NCBI GenBank assembly: GCA_007922225.1
Contig: ML680086.1
Location: 7,572,065-7,636,064, forward strand
Length of the DNA: 64,000 nt
Direction of reading: 5' to 3'
From: Emydura subglobosa
Lineage: Eukaryota; Chordata; Testudines; Chelidae
Positions 46,375-58,016 of the stretch are shown here, piece after piece. Position numbers and translations under genes: made by a program. Numbering within the stretch: position 1 is the first letter of the stretch; every line of letters begins with the position of its first letter. The notes under the pieces are model-generated. The model saw only the letters and a list, made by a program, of their open reading frames with translations, was not told where the DNA came from and did no database searches.

Positions 46375-47045
46375 TAATAGATTCCAAGGCCAGAAGGGAC
46401 CAAAGGGATCATCTCATCTGCCCTCCTGTATAACACAGGTCAGAGACCCTGCCCAAAACAATCCCTGGAGCAGATCTTCTATAAAGACATCTAATATTGA
46501 TTTAAAAATGCTCAGTGATGGAGAATCTGCCACCATGCTTGGTAAACTGTTCCGACGGTTAATTACTCTCACCATTAAAAATTTATGCCTTATTTCCAGT
46601 CTGAATTTGTCTAAATTAAACTTCCAGTCATTGGATGGTGTTATTTGTTTCTCTGCTAGATTGAAGAGCCCATTATTAAATATTTGTTCCCCATGTAGAT
46701 ACTTATACTTGATACTTAATCAAGTCACCCTTTAACCTTCTGTTTTTTAAGCTAAATACATCAAGCTCTTTGAGTTTATCACTATGTCGCATGATTTCTA
46801 ATCCTCCATTCTTGTGACTCTTCTCTGAACCCTCTACAGTTCATCAGCATCTTTCTTGAATTGTGGACACCAGACTTGGCCACACTATTCCAGCAGCAGT
46901 CATACCAGTGCCAAATACAGAAGTAAAATAACCACTCCACCCCTTCTCGCGATTTCTCTGTTTATGCATCCCAAGATTGCATTAGCTCTTTTGGCCACAA
47001 CTGTTTATCCACCATGACCCCCAAATCTCTGGCTGAGGCCTCTTT
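46375..47045 (-). mobile_element. CR1 LINE 3' fragment, second subfamily
   Basis: The minus strand carries 'agattccaaggccagaaggg', 'gtataacacaggtcagaga', 'tcagtgatggagaatctgcc', 'cattattaaatatttgttcc' and 'gtggacaccagacttggcca'. It is collinear with the copy at 50765-51391. It contains the C-terminal part of the reverse transcriptase frame, heavily broken, and is 5'-truncated near 47045. Confidence 0.9.
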
Positions 47046-49690
47046 TCCCAATGGTGTCCCCTGGCCAACTGCACACTTGGGGCAGCATCTCTTCAGCCTC
47101 CCCTCAGGGGAAAGTCTCTGCTATAAAGCCAGAGAAAAAGTCTCCCATGACCTTTCCCAGCTTCCACTGGCTATTCTCTGGAAAAGTGAGTTCTTGTTGC
47201 TATAGGAATAAACTGCATGTGCAATACAGGAAGAATTTTTTTGTGCATGCAGAAGTGTGCCTCCAAAAACTGAGTCGGGTTCTGAGAATGTGGGTCTTCT
47301 TATTTGAACAGTACATTTGTTTTCACTGCAGAGAGAATCTGCTAGCTGTTATGCTTGGTATAATGTCTGAAATACAGTGTCTTGTCTTTTGAAAGTGTTC
47401 CAAGAAGCCGGGTTACAGTATCTGATGAGGACCGCTAGATTATGATCTGGAGATTGGCATGGAAAAGGCTGAAGCCCACACTTTTCCTCTTCTTCTTCTT
47501 ACTGGCTTTGGCATGAAAATGGCTTATTCTTGAGCCAGTTACCATTCTTGCTTTCCTGTTTGTCAGGTTATTGAAAGTCATGCTCATTCTTGGTATTTTC
47601 ATAAACTGCCTTCTCTTTCTTTGGATCCCGGTGATTAATTATAATGACAAGTGTAAATATTCCAAAATAAACCTGTTCTCATGACTCCCAGCAGGCTGCA
47701 TTCTTAGAATTCTCCATGGCTGCACCGATTCCAAAAGAGCTGGGAGCTCAGGCAGATTTATGTCAGAGAAATTGTCCTGTGGTGCCCTGTTATGCTGCTG
47801 CCATTTGGCTAGGGATTATATTGTTCCCAGGTGCAAATAATCATCATGCTACCTTGGACTCCATAAAGAAAAGACTCATAAATATTTGTTAGACAGAGGG
47901 TTAACAGCAGCTCCACAACAGGTCACTGATTATATGGAATTTATTGTACTTTTAATACAGTCTTGTTTCAGGACAAGAGCAAGGCCCAGATTGTTTATTA
48001 AAACTTCTTGCAGTGATTTTCTCACTTGTAAGTTTTTAAATGATAGTCAATATCTGTCCTATTTCCTGGACATATCAGAAAAGGTTAATCCCACTGGGAG
48101 TATGGCATGCCTACAGCACTGGAGCAGTCCCTGGGGCTGTGGAGTGGGTGGATAGTTGCCAATACTTACGTTGCCTTTAGGGCCTATTGTTAATGCAATC
48201 ACCAGATCCAGAGGCTTGTTAAGGAGATTGAGTGGCCATGTCTATGCTAGGAAAAAAAGTTGTATTTTTAACACAGTAACTGACACATGTTAAAATCCCT
48301 GTGTAGACAGGGCAAGTTGTCTGTTTTAACCGGTGTTAGTGAACATATGTTAGCTAACACATATTAATAACACACTAGCGTAGTCAAAGCCCGTGAGTTT
48401 AACTCATTCTCCTTCAGGTATTGAAGGAAACCTTATTAAGGTTCCTCTGATGTTGCAAAGCAGCTGCACAAAAGGTTTAATGGCTCAGGCTCGCCTCTCG
48501 AGACCACACGGTATGAAGGGAGTTTTGGGACTAGAGAGTTCTCCCAGGTGTAAAGTCATGGGCTGGGCAAAGTGAGGCAGAGTGATAGGAAACTGCCAGG
48601 AGGAGCCAATCAGACTCAGCCAGCAGGAGCAGAGTTGCAGATGCTGCTGGGCCCTTTGGATACTGAAGACATCATTAATGTCCAATGGCTTTTTACAGGT
48701 GTTACTGTGGATATCGTTTTCCCTCTGCTGATTGGCTGTTCCTTCTCACCCCACTCTCACTGCACCTACCCTTCATGCCTCTCTTTCTCGTCTGTTTTTA
48801 TCCTTCCCCTCTCCCTTCAGTGTCATGACTTCCCATTGTCTTTAGCTATTCCCTTCCCAACACCATCCCATCCAAAACATAAAACAACAAATCAACCAGC
48901 CGACCAGCAAGAGAAACAATGGCACTAGCGTGGTGTTTGCAAACCCATTGTTCTCTCTGCTTGTGTGTTATCTCCCTTTCCCCCATACCCAACCTTTCAT
49001 CTTGTCTATTTAGACTGTAAGCTCTTTGGGGCAGTATGCTATATCAGGTGTGGCAAGCCGTCAGCTCCCCTCTAGTGGGTCCCACGCTTTTACTGTCTGT
49101 AGTGGGCCAGAGTGTCTCCAGTCACCCCGTATTCCCTAAGGAGGGGGGTAGGGACCCGGGCCCACCCGCTCCTCCGGGTCCCAGCCCAGGGGCCCTATGA
49201 GAGGCAGCTATGTGCTGCTGGCACCGTGTTCCCAGCTGCCCTGTCTTCCCCTGGGCTAATATTCCCCCTCCTTCTGGCTCCTCGAGCTGGATACCTCTGT
49301 TTGTCCACAGGACTCTGCACTCTGATCTCCTCCTCCACTTCAGTCAGCACTCCTATCCACAGCATGGCACTCCTACTCCTCCAGCTCGTGCTCTGACTGT
49401 TTGGGCCAGAGGGATTTTATGAAGCACCTGGCTGGTCCTTCATTGGTTCCAGCTGCTCCTAATTGCCCCCTAATATCTCTTAGTTAGTCAGCTGGGAACA
49501 GAGCCCTGAGCATTCTGGTGCTCACATACCTCCCTTCCACCACTCTCCTACTGTCCTCTGCCCTAGCTATATCACACAGGGTACGATCCAGAATAATGAG
49601 TAGCTGTATCATCCCTGCCCTCTAACTCGGGTGCCCTTTACACTGCTTTGCTGCTGTAGCCTCCATTCTGGACTGCTCACAAACAGCCTC
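47046..49690. other. Unassigned DNA with one MITE
   Basis: No gene is recognised. A MITE lies at 48236-48396. At 49004-49040 'cttgtctatttagactgtaa' and 'gctctttggggcag' are the inner part of the interspersed repeat whose tail is at 30203. The longest plus frame (48572-48928, 118 codons) has no domain. Confidence 0.45.
48236..48396. mobile_element. MITE with CTATGCTAG/CTAGCGTAG ends
   Basis: The left end GGCCATGTCTATGCTAG and the right end CTAGCGTAGTCAAAGCCC are imperfect inverted repeats. The interior contains 'ccctgtgtagacagggcaag', itself a small palindrome. It is about 160 bp long and non-coding. Confidence 0.6.
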
Positions 49691-50640
49691 CAGTATGCAA
49701 GTCACTCCCAGTTAGGTCTGTGTGTGTGTGCTACAGGGTGACCCCAACACACCACCAGTCCCAGCTCTTCCCCCAGAAATGTGTGACCTGAACTGCCCAG
49801 TCCTCTCCTGGACAGTACAAATATGTTAAGGCTATTATTCCTTTACGGGAATAATATGTACAAACTTGTTACCCGCATGGAGTTACCCAGACGCGTCAGT
49901 TTGAACACACTGAATTAGACAAAACAAGTTTAGTAATGACAATGAGAGGGATTTTAAGTGAGTACAAGTAATGAGGCATAAAAGTCAGAAATAGTTACAA
50001 GAAAAATAAAGGTAAAACACTTACTTGTGACTAACTTCACACTGTATTAGATTCAAAGCAAAATTTTCTCACCACATGCTTTCAACAGTCTTACTGACCA
50101 AACCCATTAGATCAGGACCCCTCCCTGAGAGTCCAATGGCTGCTTCCTTTATCTGCTCAGGTGCAGCGAATGCAATGGGCAATGTGTGAGAGAGGGTTGT
50201 CTTGGGGTGTTTGTCCCTCCTTTTTATAGTTTTAGTCCCCCTCTTGAAAAACATCTTCACCTGAGACCCAGGAGCCAAAAGGTCTATGTGGAAGGATGTT
50301 CCCTCTTGTTTTTTTCCACCTGTTAAAACTTCCTTTGTTTTCTCTCTCTGCTTGATGACTCTGTTTATTGCTTAAATGCAAATTAAGGTAAGCATACATT
50401 CCTTCCTTTGTTTAGGACAGACCTGATTTCTGTCCGGTCAGGGTTGTGGGGTTTGGAACATGTATTAATAACACCATACAGGGAATCTTATAACTTCACA
50501 TATAGTGTAGCCACACATATTTTACCAGGACAATACCAACCAGCAAATTATGAGTTTTCAAACAATACCTCACCAGGCATACTTTGTACAAAGATTATTA
50601 CATTAGTGCGCAGGGTGTGAATACAGGGGAGTATTGCGTC
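49691..50640 (-). repeat. LTR-like interspersed repeat
   Basis: The region is collinear with parts of 39310-39905 (shared words near 50395 and 50560). It is AT-rich, with no gene. The layout suggests an antisense LTR-type element that continues to 'cgcagggtgtgaatacaggg' near 50610-50635, but neither terminus nor a target duplication could be defined. Confidence 0.4.
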
Positions 50641-50646
50641 AAAGAC

Positions 50647-50758
50647 AGGGACTGTCTCTCACTGTATGTTCATTCAGTGCCCAATACAATGGGGCTTCAA
50701 TACTAGAGGTCACTAGATGGTATCATAATACAAACAAATAATAATAGATTATAGGTAT
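50647..50758 (+). repeat. Interspersed repeat tail
   Basis: The block 'agggactgtctctcactg', 'agtgcccaatacaatgggg' and 'aatacaaacaaataataata' matches the tail repeat at 30203-30329, with a more degraded body and an (AAT)n-like terminus. Confidence 0.55.
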
Positions 50759-51391
50759 GCAGATTCATGGATTCCAAGACCAGCAGGGACCACTATGATC
50801 ATCTAGTCTAACCTCCTGTATAACACAGGACAAAGTACTTCCCCAAAATAATACCTATAGCAGATCTTTTAGAAAAATATCCAATCTTGATTTATATATA
50901 GTCAGTGATGCAGAATCCACCACCACCCTTGCTAAATTGTTCCAATGGTTAATTAGTCTCCTTGTTAAAAATGTACACCCAATTTCCAGTCTGACTTCAT
51001 CCACCTTCATCTTCCAGCCATTGGATCATCTTATATCTTTCTTTACTAGAGCCCATTATTAAATATTTGTTCCCTATGTAGATACTTCTAGATCACTATC
51101 AAGTCACCCATTAAATTCCTCTTTGTTAAGCTAAATAGATTGAACTTTTTTAGTATATGATTGTTTTCTAATCCTTCAATCTCATGGTTCTTCTCTGGAT
51201 CTCTCCAATTTATCAATGACTTCTTGAATTGTGGGCACCTGAACTGAACACAGTATTCCAGCAGAAGTCGCACCAGGATCAAACACAGAAGTAAAATAAC
51301 ATCCCTACTCCTACATTTACATTTATCAGTATTAGAACACATATTGTTTGATTGCATCTAGTTTACCAAGCGATCCAGATCACTCTGTATT

Positions 51392-51961
51392 TGTTAGAAA
51401 TAATTAAAGAGGTTGTCCCGGGGGTGGATTGGGGAGATGGAACCCTTTATTGCCTGCTTGTTCCACCTCGACGCCACGAATGAGCAACGAGGGGGTTACT
51501 TTACAATTCTTTTATCCATAACAGTATGTAAATGTATACACTTCCAGCAACTCCCCATAGACCCGTATTTGGTTACATTGACACCTATGAAATTAATATT
51601 AACAACTACATGATGAATATAATTATACCCTCCCCTGTTTGTTGTTTACAGGATTACCATACAGAAGTCAGGCACATCACCTTAAAACCTATTAAATTTA
51701 CACTAACATTCTTTGAGGTAAAGGCATGCTAGGGGGAGAAGGAAGATAATACTTTTTTCTCACCAAAAGACCTTGCACAGAAATAGCGATAGACTTATCC
51801 CCTGCCCAGATGGCCAGGAAGGAAGGAGAAGAAGAAAGATAACAGACTCTAACTAAAATTCACACCAATTAACAGAAACAAAGTTTGCCCTTGCCTTGAC
51901 CCCGTTCCCTGTAATTTAGGCCTGACTACTTGTCCAGCTTTTAACTCTTTATTCTCCTACA
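51392..51961 (-). mobile_element. Solo LTR, second copy, inside a CR1
   Basis: On the plus strand it starts TGTTAGAAATAATTAAAGAG and ends ATTCTCCTACA; reversed, these are the CA and TG ends of the LTR at 8250-8818. The bodies are collinear over 570 bp. Flanks are GTATT and TTAGT, so no clean 5-bp duplication remains, unlike copy 1. It lies inside the CR1 reverse transcriptase and is therefore younger than that CR1. Confidence 0.88.
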
Positions 51962-53005
51962 TTAGTGACATTATTTCTCTTCATTATTTACCACTCCCCC
52001 AATTTTTATGTTCTCTGCAAACTTTATCAGTGATGATTTTTTTCCAGGTCATAGATAAACATTTTAAATAGCACAGGGCCAAGAACAGATCTATGTGGGA
52101 GCCTACTGGAAACACACCGGTTTGATGATGCTTGCCCATTTACAATAACATTTGGGGACATATCATTTAACTAGCAATTAATCCAGTCAATGGGTGCCTA
52201 ACATGGTTTAAATTTTATACCTTTTTAGTTTTTGCAATCAAAATATGTGATATCAAGTCAAATGCCTTACAGAAGTCTAAGTATATTACATCAACACTAT
52301 TACCTTTATCAACTAAACTTGTAATCTCATCCAAAGAAGATATCAAGTTAATTTGACAGGATCTATTTATCATAAGTCCATGTTGATTGTTGTTAATCAT
52401 ATTGCCCTTTTTTAATTCTTTATTAGACAAGTCCAATATCAGCCACTTCATGATCTTGCCTAGGATTGATGTTAGACTGACAGGCCTATAATTACCCAGG
52501 TCATCCTGTTTACCGCTTTTAAATATTGGCACATTTGCTTTCTTCCAGTCTTGTGGAACTTCCCCAGTGTTCAAAGACTTATTGAAAATCAACATTAATG
52601 GTCCTGCGAGCGTCTCAGTCAGCTCTTTTAAAACTCTTGGATGCAAGTTACCAGACCAGCTGATATAAATGTCTAAATTTAGTAGCTGCTGTTTAATATC
52701 CACCAGAGATATAGTGGAATGGAAAGAGTGTTATCATCATCATATGATGAGACTACATCATCTGTTTTTAACCCCAAATACAGAACAGAATTTCTGCATT
52801 ATTATTGATAATTCTACTATTTCCATCTAGTAATGGATCAATATCATTGTTAGGATTCTTTTTGTTCCTACTATACTTTAAAACCTTTTTATTTTCCTTA
52901 ATTATGCTGGCCATAGATTTCTCCCTTTGCTTCCCTTATCAATTTTCTACAATTCCTAGCTTCTGATTCATAGTCATTACTATCAATGTTTCCTTTCTTC
53001 CATTT
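51962..53005 (-). pseudogene. CR1 ORF2 reverse transcriptase remnant
   Basis: The minus frame 52215-52703 (162 codons) shows the RT entry segment EVPQDWKKANVPIFKSGKQD, the NYRPVSLTSILGKIMKWL segment and the catalytic motif A VIYLDFCKAFD. The later catalytic motif region near 52010-52040 is changed (about FAEN where the family has two aspartates). Frameshifts separate it from the rest. The protein would copy CR1 RNA at the nicked target; this copy cannot. Confidence 0.85.
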
Positions 53006-53049
53006 GTTTATATACATATATATAATATGTATGCTTTAAAGTAGGTTCG

Positions 53050-54312
53050 ATGGGGGACGGAGACCTAAGCCTGAAGGTAAGTGGGGAAGTGGAACACCAC
53101 AAGGAAGCAGAAGGAGGAGGGTACAACAGGGGAGGCCTCCTGATTCATACTGAGAAAGTAGGGCAATTGGCTAGTTATCTCAAGTGCCTATACACAAAGG
53201 CAAGAAGCCTGGGAAACAAGCAGGAGGAACTGGAAGTCCTGTCACAGTCAAGAAACTATGACATGATTGGAATAACTGAGATTTGGTGGAGTAACTCACA
53301 CGACTGGAGCACTGTCATGGATGGGTATAAACTGTTCACGAAGGACAGGCAGGGACGAAAGGGGGAGGAGTTGCACTGTATGTAAGAGAGCACTATGATT
53401 GCTCTGAGCTCCAGTATGAAACTGGAGATAAGTCAGTTGAGAGTCTCTGAGTTAAGCTTAGAAGCAAGAACAATAAGGGTGATATCGTGGTGGGTGTCTG
53501 TTATAGACCCACCAGACCAGGAGGATGAGGTAGATGAGGCTTCCTTCAGTCAACTAGTGAAAGTTTCCAGTTCACAGGACCTGATTCTCATGGGGGACTT
53601 CAATCACCCTGACATCTGCTGGAAGAGCAATACAGCAGAGCACAAACAATCCAGGAAGTTTTTGGATAGTGTTGCAGACAACTTCCTGGTGCAAGTGCTG
53701 GAGCAACCAACTAGGGGCCGTGCTTCTCTTGACCTGCTGCTCACATACAGGGAAGATTTGGTAGGGGAAGTAGAAGTGGGTGGCAACCTAGGCAGCAGTG
53801 ATCATGAAATGGTTGAGTTCAGGATCCTGACAAAAGGAAGAAAGGAGAACAGCAGGACATGGACCATGGACTTCAGAAAAGCAGACTTTGACTCCCTCAG
53901 GAAGCTGATGGGCAAGATCCCCTGGGAGGCTAATATGAGGGGGAAAGGAATCCAAGAGAGCTGGCTGTATTTTAAAGAAACCTTATTGAGGGCACAGGAA
54001 CAAACCATCCCGATGTGCAGAAAGAATAGCAAATATGGTAGGCGTCCAGCTTGGCTTAACAAAGAAGTCTTTGGTGAACATCAACACAAAAAAGAAGCTT
54101 ACAAGAAGTGGAAGCTTGGTCAGATGACTAGGGAGGATTATAAAAATACTGCTCGAACATGCAGGAATAAAATCAGGAAGGCCGAAGCACAATTAGAGTT
54201 GCAGCTAGCAAGGGATGTGAAGGGGAACAAGAAGGGTTTCTACAGGTATGTTACCAACAAGAGGAAGATTAGGGAAAGTGTGGCTCCTTACATAATGGGC
54301 GAGGCAACCTAG
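53050..54312 (+). pseudogene. CR1 ORF2 endonuclease domain, frameshifted
   Basis: The AP-endonuclease-like domain nicks the target DNA. Visible signature segments are ARSLGNKQEELEVL, GITEIWW (catalytic glutamate), LILMGDFNHPDICW (GDFN motif) and GSSDHEMVEF (catalytic SDH). The frame shifts near 53365 and shifts back at the C-run near 53506, so the stretch between is read out of phase. The frame then runs open to 54312 through the lysine- and arginine-rich linker (KKEAYKKWKLGQMTREDYKN). A third shift near 54300 separates it from the reverse transcriptase. Confidence 0.9.
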
Positions 54313-55700
54313 TGACAGAGGATGTGGAGAAAGCTGAGGTACTCAATGCCTTTTTTGCCTCTGTCTTCATAGACAAGGTCAGCTCCCAGACTGCTGCTCT
54401 GGGCAGCACAGAATGGGAAGGAGGTGAACATCGCACAGAGCTGAAGGAACAGGTCCAAGACTATTTAGAAAGATTGGACATGCACAAGTCCATGGGTCCA
54501 GATGCAATGCACCCGAGCGTGCTGAGGGAGTTGGCTGATGTGATTTCAGAGCCATTGGCTATTATCTTTGAAAGCTCATGACAATTGGGGGAGGTCCCTG
54601 ATGACTGGAAAAAAGCAAATATAGTGCCCATCTTCAAGAAAGGGAGGAAAGAGGATCCAGGGAACTACAGACTGGTCAGCCTCACCTCAATCCCTGGAAA
54701 AATCATGGAGCAGCTCCTCAAGGAATCCATTTTAAGGCACATGGAAAAGAGGAAGGTGATCAGGAACAGTCAACATGGATTCACCAAGGGAAAGTCATGC
54801 CTTACCAACCTGATTGCTTTCTGTGAAGAGGTGACTGGCTCTGTGGATGTGGGGAAAGGGATGGACGTGATATACCTTGACTTTAGCAAAGCTTTTGATA
54901 CGGTCTCTCACAGTATTCTTATCAGCAAGTTAAAGAAGTATGGGTTGGATGAATGGACTATAAAATGGATAAAGAACTGGCTAGAGCATAGGGCTCAACG
55001 AGTAGTGATCAACGGCTTCATGTCTAGCTGGCAGCCGGTCACAAGTGGAGTGCCCCAGGGGTCGTTCCTGGGGCCGGTTTTGTTCAACATCTTCATTAAT
55101 GATCTGGAGGATGGGGTAGATTGCACCCTCAGTAAGTTTGCAGATGACGCTAAGCTGGGGGGAGTGGTAGATACCCTGGAAGGTAGGGATAGGATACAGA
55201 AGGACCTAAACAAACTGGAGGATTGGGCCAAAAGAAAACTGATGAGGTTCAACAAGGACAAGTGCAGAGTCCTGTACTTAGGACGGAAGAATCCCATGCA
55301 CAGCTACAGACTGGGGACCGATGAGCTAGGCAGCAGTTCTACAGAAAAGGACCTGGGGGTTACAGTGGAGAAGAAGCTGAATATGAGTCAGCAGTGTGTC
55401 CTGGTTGCAAAGAAGGCTAATAGCATATTGGGCTGCATTAGTAGGAGCATTGCCAGCAGATCGCGGGAAGTGATTTTTCCCCTCTATTCGGCATTGGTGA
55501 GGCCGCATTTGGAGTATTGTGTCCAGTTATGGGCCCCCCACTGCAAAAAGGATGTGGAGAAGTTGGAGAGAGTCCAGTGGAGGGCAATAAAAATGGTTAG
55601 GGGGCTGGAGCACAAGACTTATGAGGAGCAGCTGAGGGAACTGGGCTTGTTTAGTCTGCAGAAGAGAAGAATGAGGAGAGAATTTGATATCAGCTTTTAA
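54312..55700 (+). pseudogene. CR1 ORF2 reverse transcriptase, one nonsense codon
   Basis: Over about 460 codons the frame has a single internal stop, TGA at 54579-54581. Segments in order are [41 protein letters not shown], motif [12 protein letters not shown] (54870-54902), motif B SGVPQGS (about 55044) and motif C FADDAKLG (about 55140) with both catalytic aspartates. The C-terminal segment [20 protein letters not shown] and GLFSLQKRR follow. A 1-base shift ends the frame at 55700, before the last part of ORF2. All catalytic motifs look intact, but stop and shifts prevent a full protein. Confidence 0.93.
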
Positions 55701-56039
55701 CTACCTGAAAGGGGTTCCAGGGAGGATGGAGCTAAGCTGTTCTCAGTGGTGGCAGATGACAGAACAAGGAGCAACGGTCTCAAGTTGCAGTGGGGGAGGT
55801 CTAGGTTGGACATTAGAAAAAGGTTTTTCACTAGGAGGGTGGTGAAGCACTGGAATGGGTTACCTAGGGAGGTGGTGGAATCTCCGTCTTTAGAGGTTTT
55901 TAAGCTGCGGTTTAACAAAACCCTCGCTGGGATTATTTAGCTGAGGTTAGTCCTGCTTTGAGCAGGGGGTTGGACTAGATGACCTCCTGAGTTCCCTTCG
56001 AACTCTATGATTCTATGATTCTAAGTGCAAGTCGGTGTC

Positions 56040-56800
56040 TGTGTTGGAGAAAAAGATGCTTGGAATGGAGGGGCTAGTAGAGATGCTACTGAGAATCAGA
56101 GAAGCTGAGGCGTTCCTAGACAGCCAGGTTCATGATAATCCAGCTTCAAGAAAAAAAGAAGCTGGCTACCAAGGAGTTAGAGAGAGAGGAAGTTAGTGAG
56201 AAGGCCTGGCGGTTCATAACCACCAGAAGCAATAGGTCATGGCAGCATCCTACAAGTCTGGAGATTGATAAGTATGGGCAAGCTGTGTCCACCAGAGAGA
56301 AGATAACCAGGAGGAATTTCACACAGCTAGAAGCTTGCAATTGATGCCATGTCATCAACATGGAAACTGGACGACAATACCTCTTTAGACCCAGCTGGTC
56401 CAAGGGAATGGAGAGAAGAACAGAACACACCTATGGATGGCAGTTTGGTCTAACCTGTAAGAAAAACAGGCTTGCCCACAAGGAGTTCTCCAAGACAGAT
56501 GATCCTTGCTGGGGATTTAATATTTAGAAGAATCGAAAGAACATTCTGCAAGGGATAAGCAGACAACAGGATGGTGTATTGCCTTCCCAGAGCCAAGCCA
56601 CACGGCATCACTCTAAGACTGCACAGACTTCTGAAGTCAGCAGGCTTGGATTCATTAGTAATGGTTCATATCGGCGCTAGTGACAGTACATCACGGCATA
56701 TCTTACAGACAACAGATGACTTCAGGGAACTCGGAAGCATGCTGAAGATGAAGAATGTCCAAGCGATCTTCTCTGATATCTTTCCTTTCTCATGAGTGAA
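56040..56800 (+). pseudogene. CR1 ORF1 relic: coiled coil and esterase-like domain
   Basis: CR1 ORF1 proteins combine a coiled coil with a C-terminal SGNH/GDSL-type esterase fold (known for several CR1 and L2 clades). The segment 56040-56240 reads as a charged heptad-like run (KKKLATKELEREEVSEKAWR). Near 56505-56560 a GDLIFRRIE segment stands where GDS, with the catalytic serine, is expected; the serine is lost. The frame 56571-56795 reads MVYCLPRAKPHGITLRL and SLVMVHIGASDSTSRH, matching the domain's second and third blocks. Stops and shifts are frequent. Confidence 0.7.
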
Positions 56801-57089
56801 GGAAGACAGAAGGCAGAAGATTCTGAAAGTGAACGACTAGCTAGATAAGTGGTGCATGGTGGAGTGTTTGGGTTTTGTAGAACATTGGTCCCCTTATATG
56901 AAAAGAGGAGCTGTATAGTTTGAATGGCTGCCTTCTCAGTAGAAGGGGAACCAATTTCCTCAGGGTCAGGCTGGCTAGAGTTGTCAGGAGGGCATTAGAA
57001 TAATAACAAAAGAGGTGGGTAAAAAGAGGGAAGATAGGAGCACTCATTTAGCACAGAATCAAGAGGTGGAGTAAAAAACTAACCAAGAA

Positions 57090-57990
57090 ACCGAAGGACA
57101 CGAAGTGAAGAAATGCTTGAATTGCCTGTACACCAATTCTAGGAGCCTGTGTGACAAACAAGAGGAACTGAAATTGCTCATTTATGAGCATAAATTTTAC
57201 CTAGTTGGTATTACTGAAATCTGGTGGGATGCTTTGTACGAATGGAATCTTAAACTCAGTGGTTATGACCTATTTAGGAAGGAGTGAGTGGGCAAAAGGA
57301 GTGGGGGAGTAGCACTCTGTATCAAAAACGTCATTACCTGTTTCCAAGTCACTGGGAACTTGAAAGAAAATGATCCATACATATTAAAGTTTGATGTCCT
57401 TACAGATAAAACACAAGATGGGATATTAGTGGGTGTCTGCTACAGATCATCAAACCATGCTAGGGGCCATCAAATCACACCAGGGACCTTACAACCCTGT
57501 CTATAATGTGTAGGGAAAAAAGCAATAGGATCATGGGGGCTTTAATTTGAAAGAAACATGCCAGAGGGCTCATATTGCCAGTACTAAAACATCCTTGAAA
57601 ATTCCAAATTTTGTAGATGACAATTTCTTAACTCAGGAAGTGTTGCAACAAACATGGGGGAATTCTATATTAGACCTAGCCCTGACAGATAAAAAGGAAC
57701 TGATCACAGAACTAAAAATTAATAGTAGCCTAGGTACAAGTGATTGTAACATGATCAGATTTACAATGTGCAAACAGTATAAAGTTCACACCAGTGATAT
57801 GAATACTTGGTATTTTAAAAGGGCCAGTTTCACAAGGCTGACAACAATTATGAGATAAATCAACTCAGAGTAAGAATTTAATCATAAAAATGTGAATGAC
57901 AATTAGGAATTATTGAAGAATACTTTACTAGATGCCCAAAAGGCCACAATCAAGAAAGAAGGCTATATTGGTGAAAAAACTGACCTGGTT
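57090..57990 (+). pseudogene. CR1 ORF2 endonuclease relic
   Basis: The frame starting at 57105 shows LYTNSRSLCDKQEELKLL and LVGITEIWWD (catalytic glutamate). It passes an in-frame stop at 57285-57287 and continues GGVALCIKNV and GILVGVCYRSSNH to 57506. After a frameshift, 57547-57858 reads QQTWGNSILDLALTDKKELI and LGTSDCNMIRF, where the usual SDH has become SDC. The core GDFN motif is not legible. It is inactive. Confidence 0.85.
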
Positions 57991-58016
57991 TAGAGGGGAA
58001 GTGAAGGCAGCTATTC

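Larger units (their letters stand above)
50765..53005 (-). mobile_element. Long CR1 LINE (about 1.7 kb) interrupted by an LTR
   Basis: On the minus strand the element runs from its 3' block at 50765 ('tggattccaagaccagcagg') through the reverse transcriptase and into the endonuclease-RT linker near 53005. It is split at 51391/51962 by the second solo LTR: the sequence on the two sides joins within one conserved segment of the reverse transcriptase. Its 5' end stops about 35 bp before the start of the next CR1, so the two lie head to head. Confidence 0.92.
53041..56023 (+). mobile_element. Nearly complete CR1 LINE ORF2 plus 3' end
   Basis: This is the best-preserved mobile element in the window. 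It starts within the 5' part of ORF2, carries endonuclease and reverse transcriptase, a 3' untranslated block and the tail TCTATGATTCTATGATTCTA at 56005-56024. ORF1 is absent, so the copy is 5'-truncated. It has few lesions and therefore looks relatively young. It sits between an antisense CR1 (50765-53005) and another sense CR1 (56024 on). Confidence 0.95.
56024..58009 (+). mobile_element. CR1-like LINE, 5' half (ORF1 and endonuclease)
   Basis: This copy keeps the opposite end from the other CR1s: a coiled-coil and esterase-like ORF1 relic and then the ORF2 endonuclease. It ends where the antisense CR1 at 58017 begins ('aggggaagtgaaggcagctat' then the CR1 tail). No reverse transcriptase part resumes after 58795, so the 3' half is missing, not just split. 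It is older than its neighbours, judged by its many stops. Confidence 0.85.
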
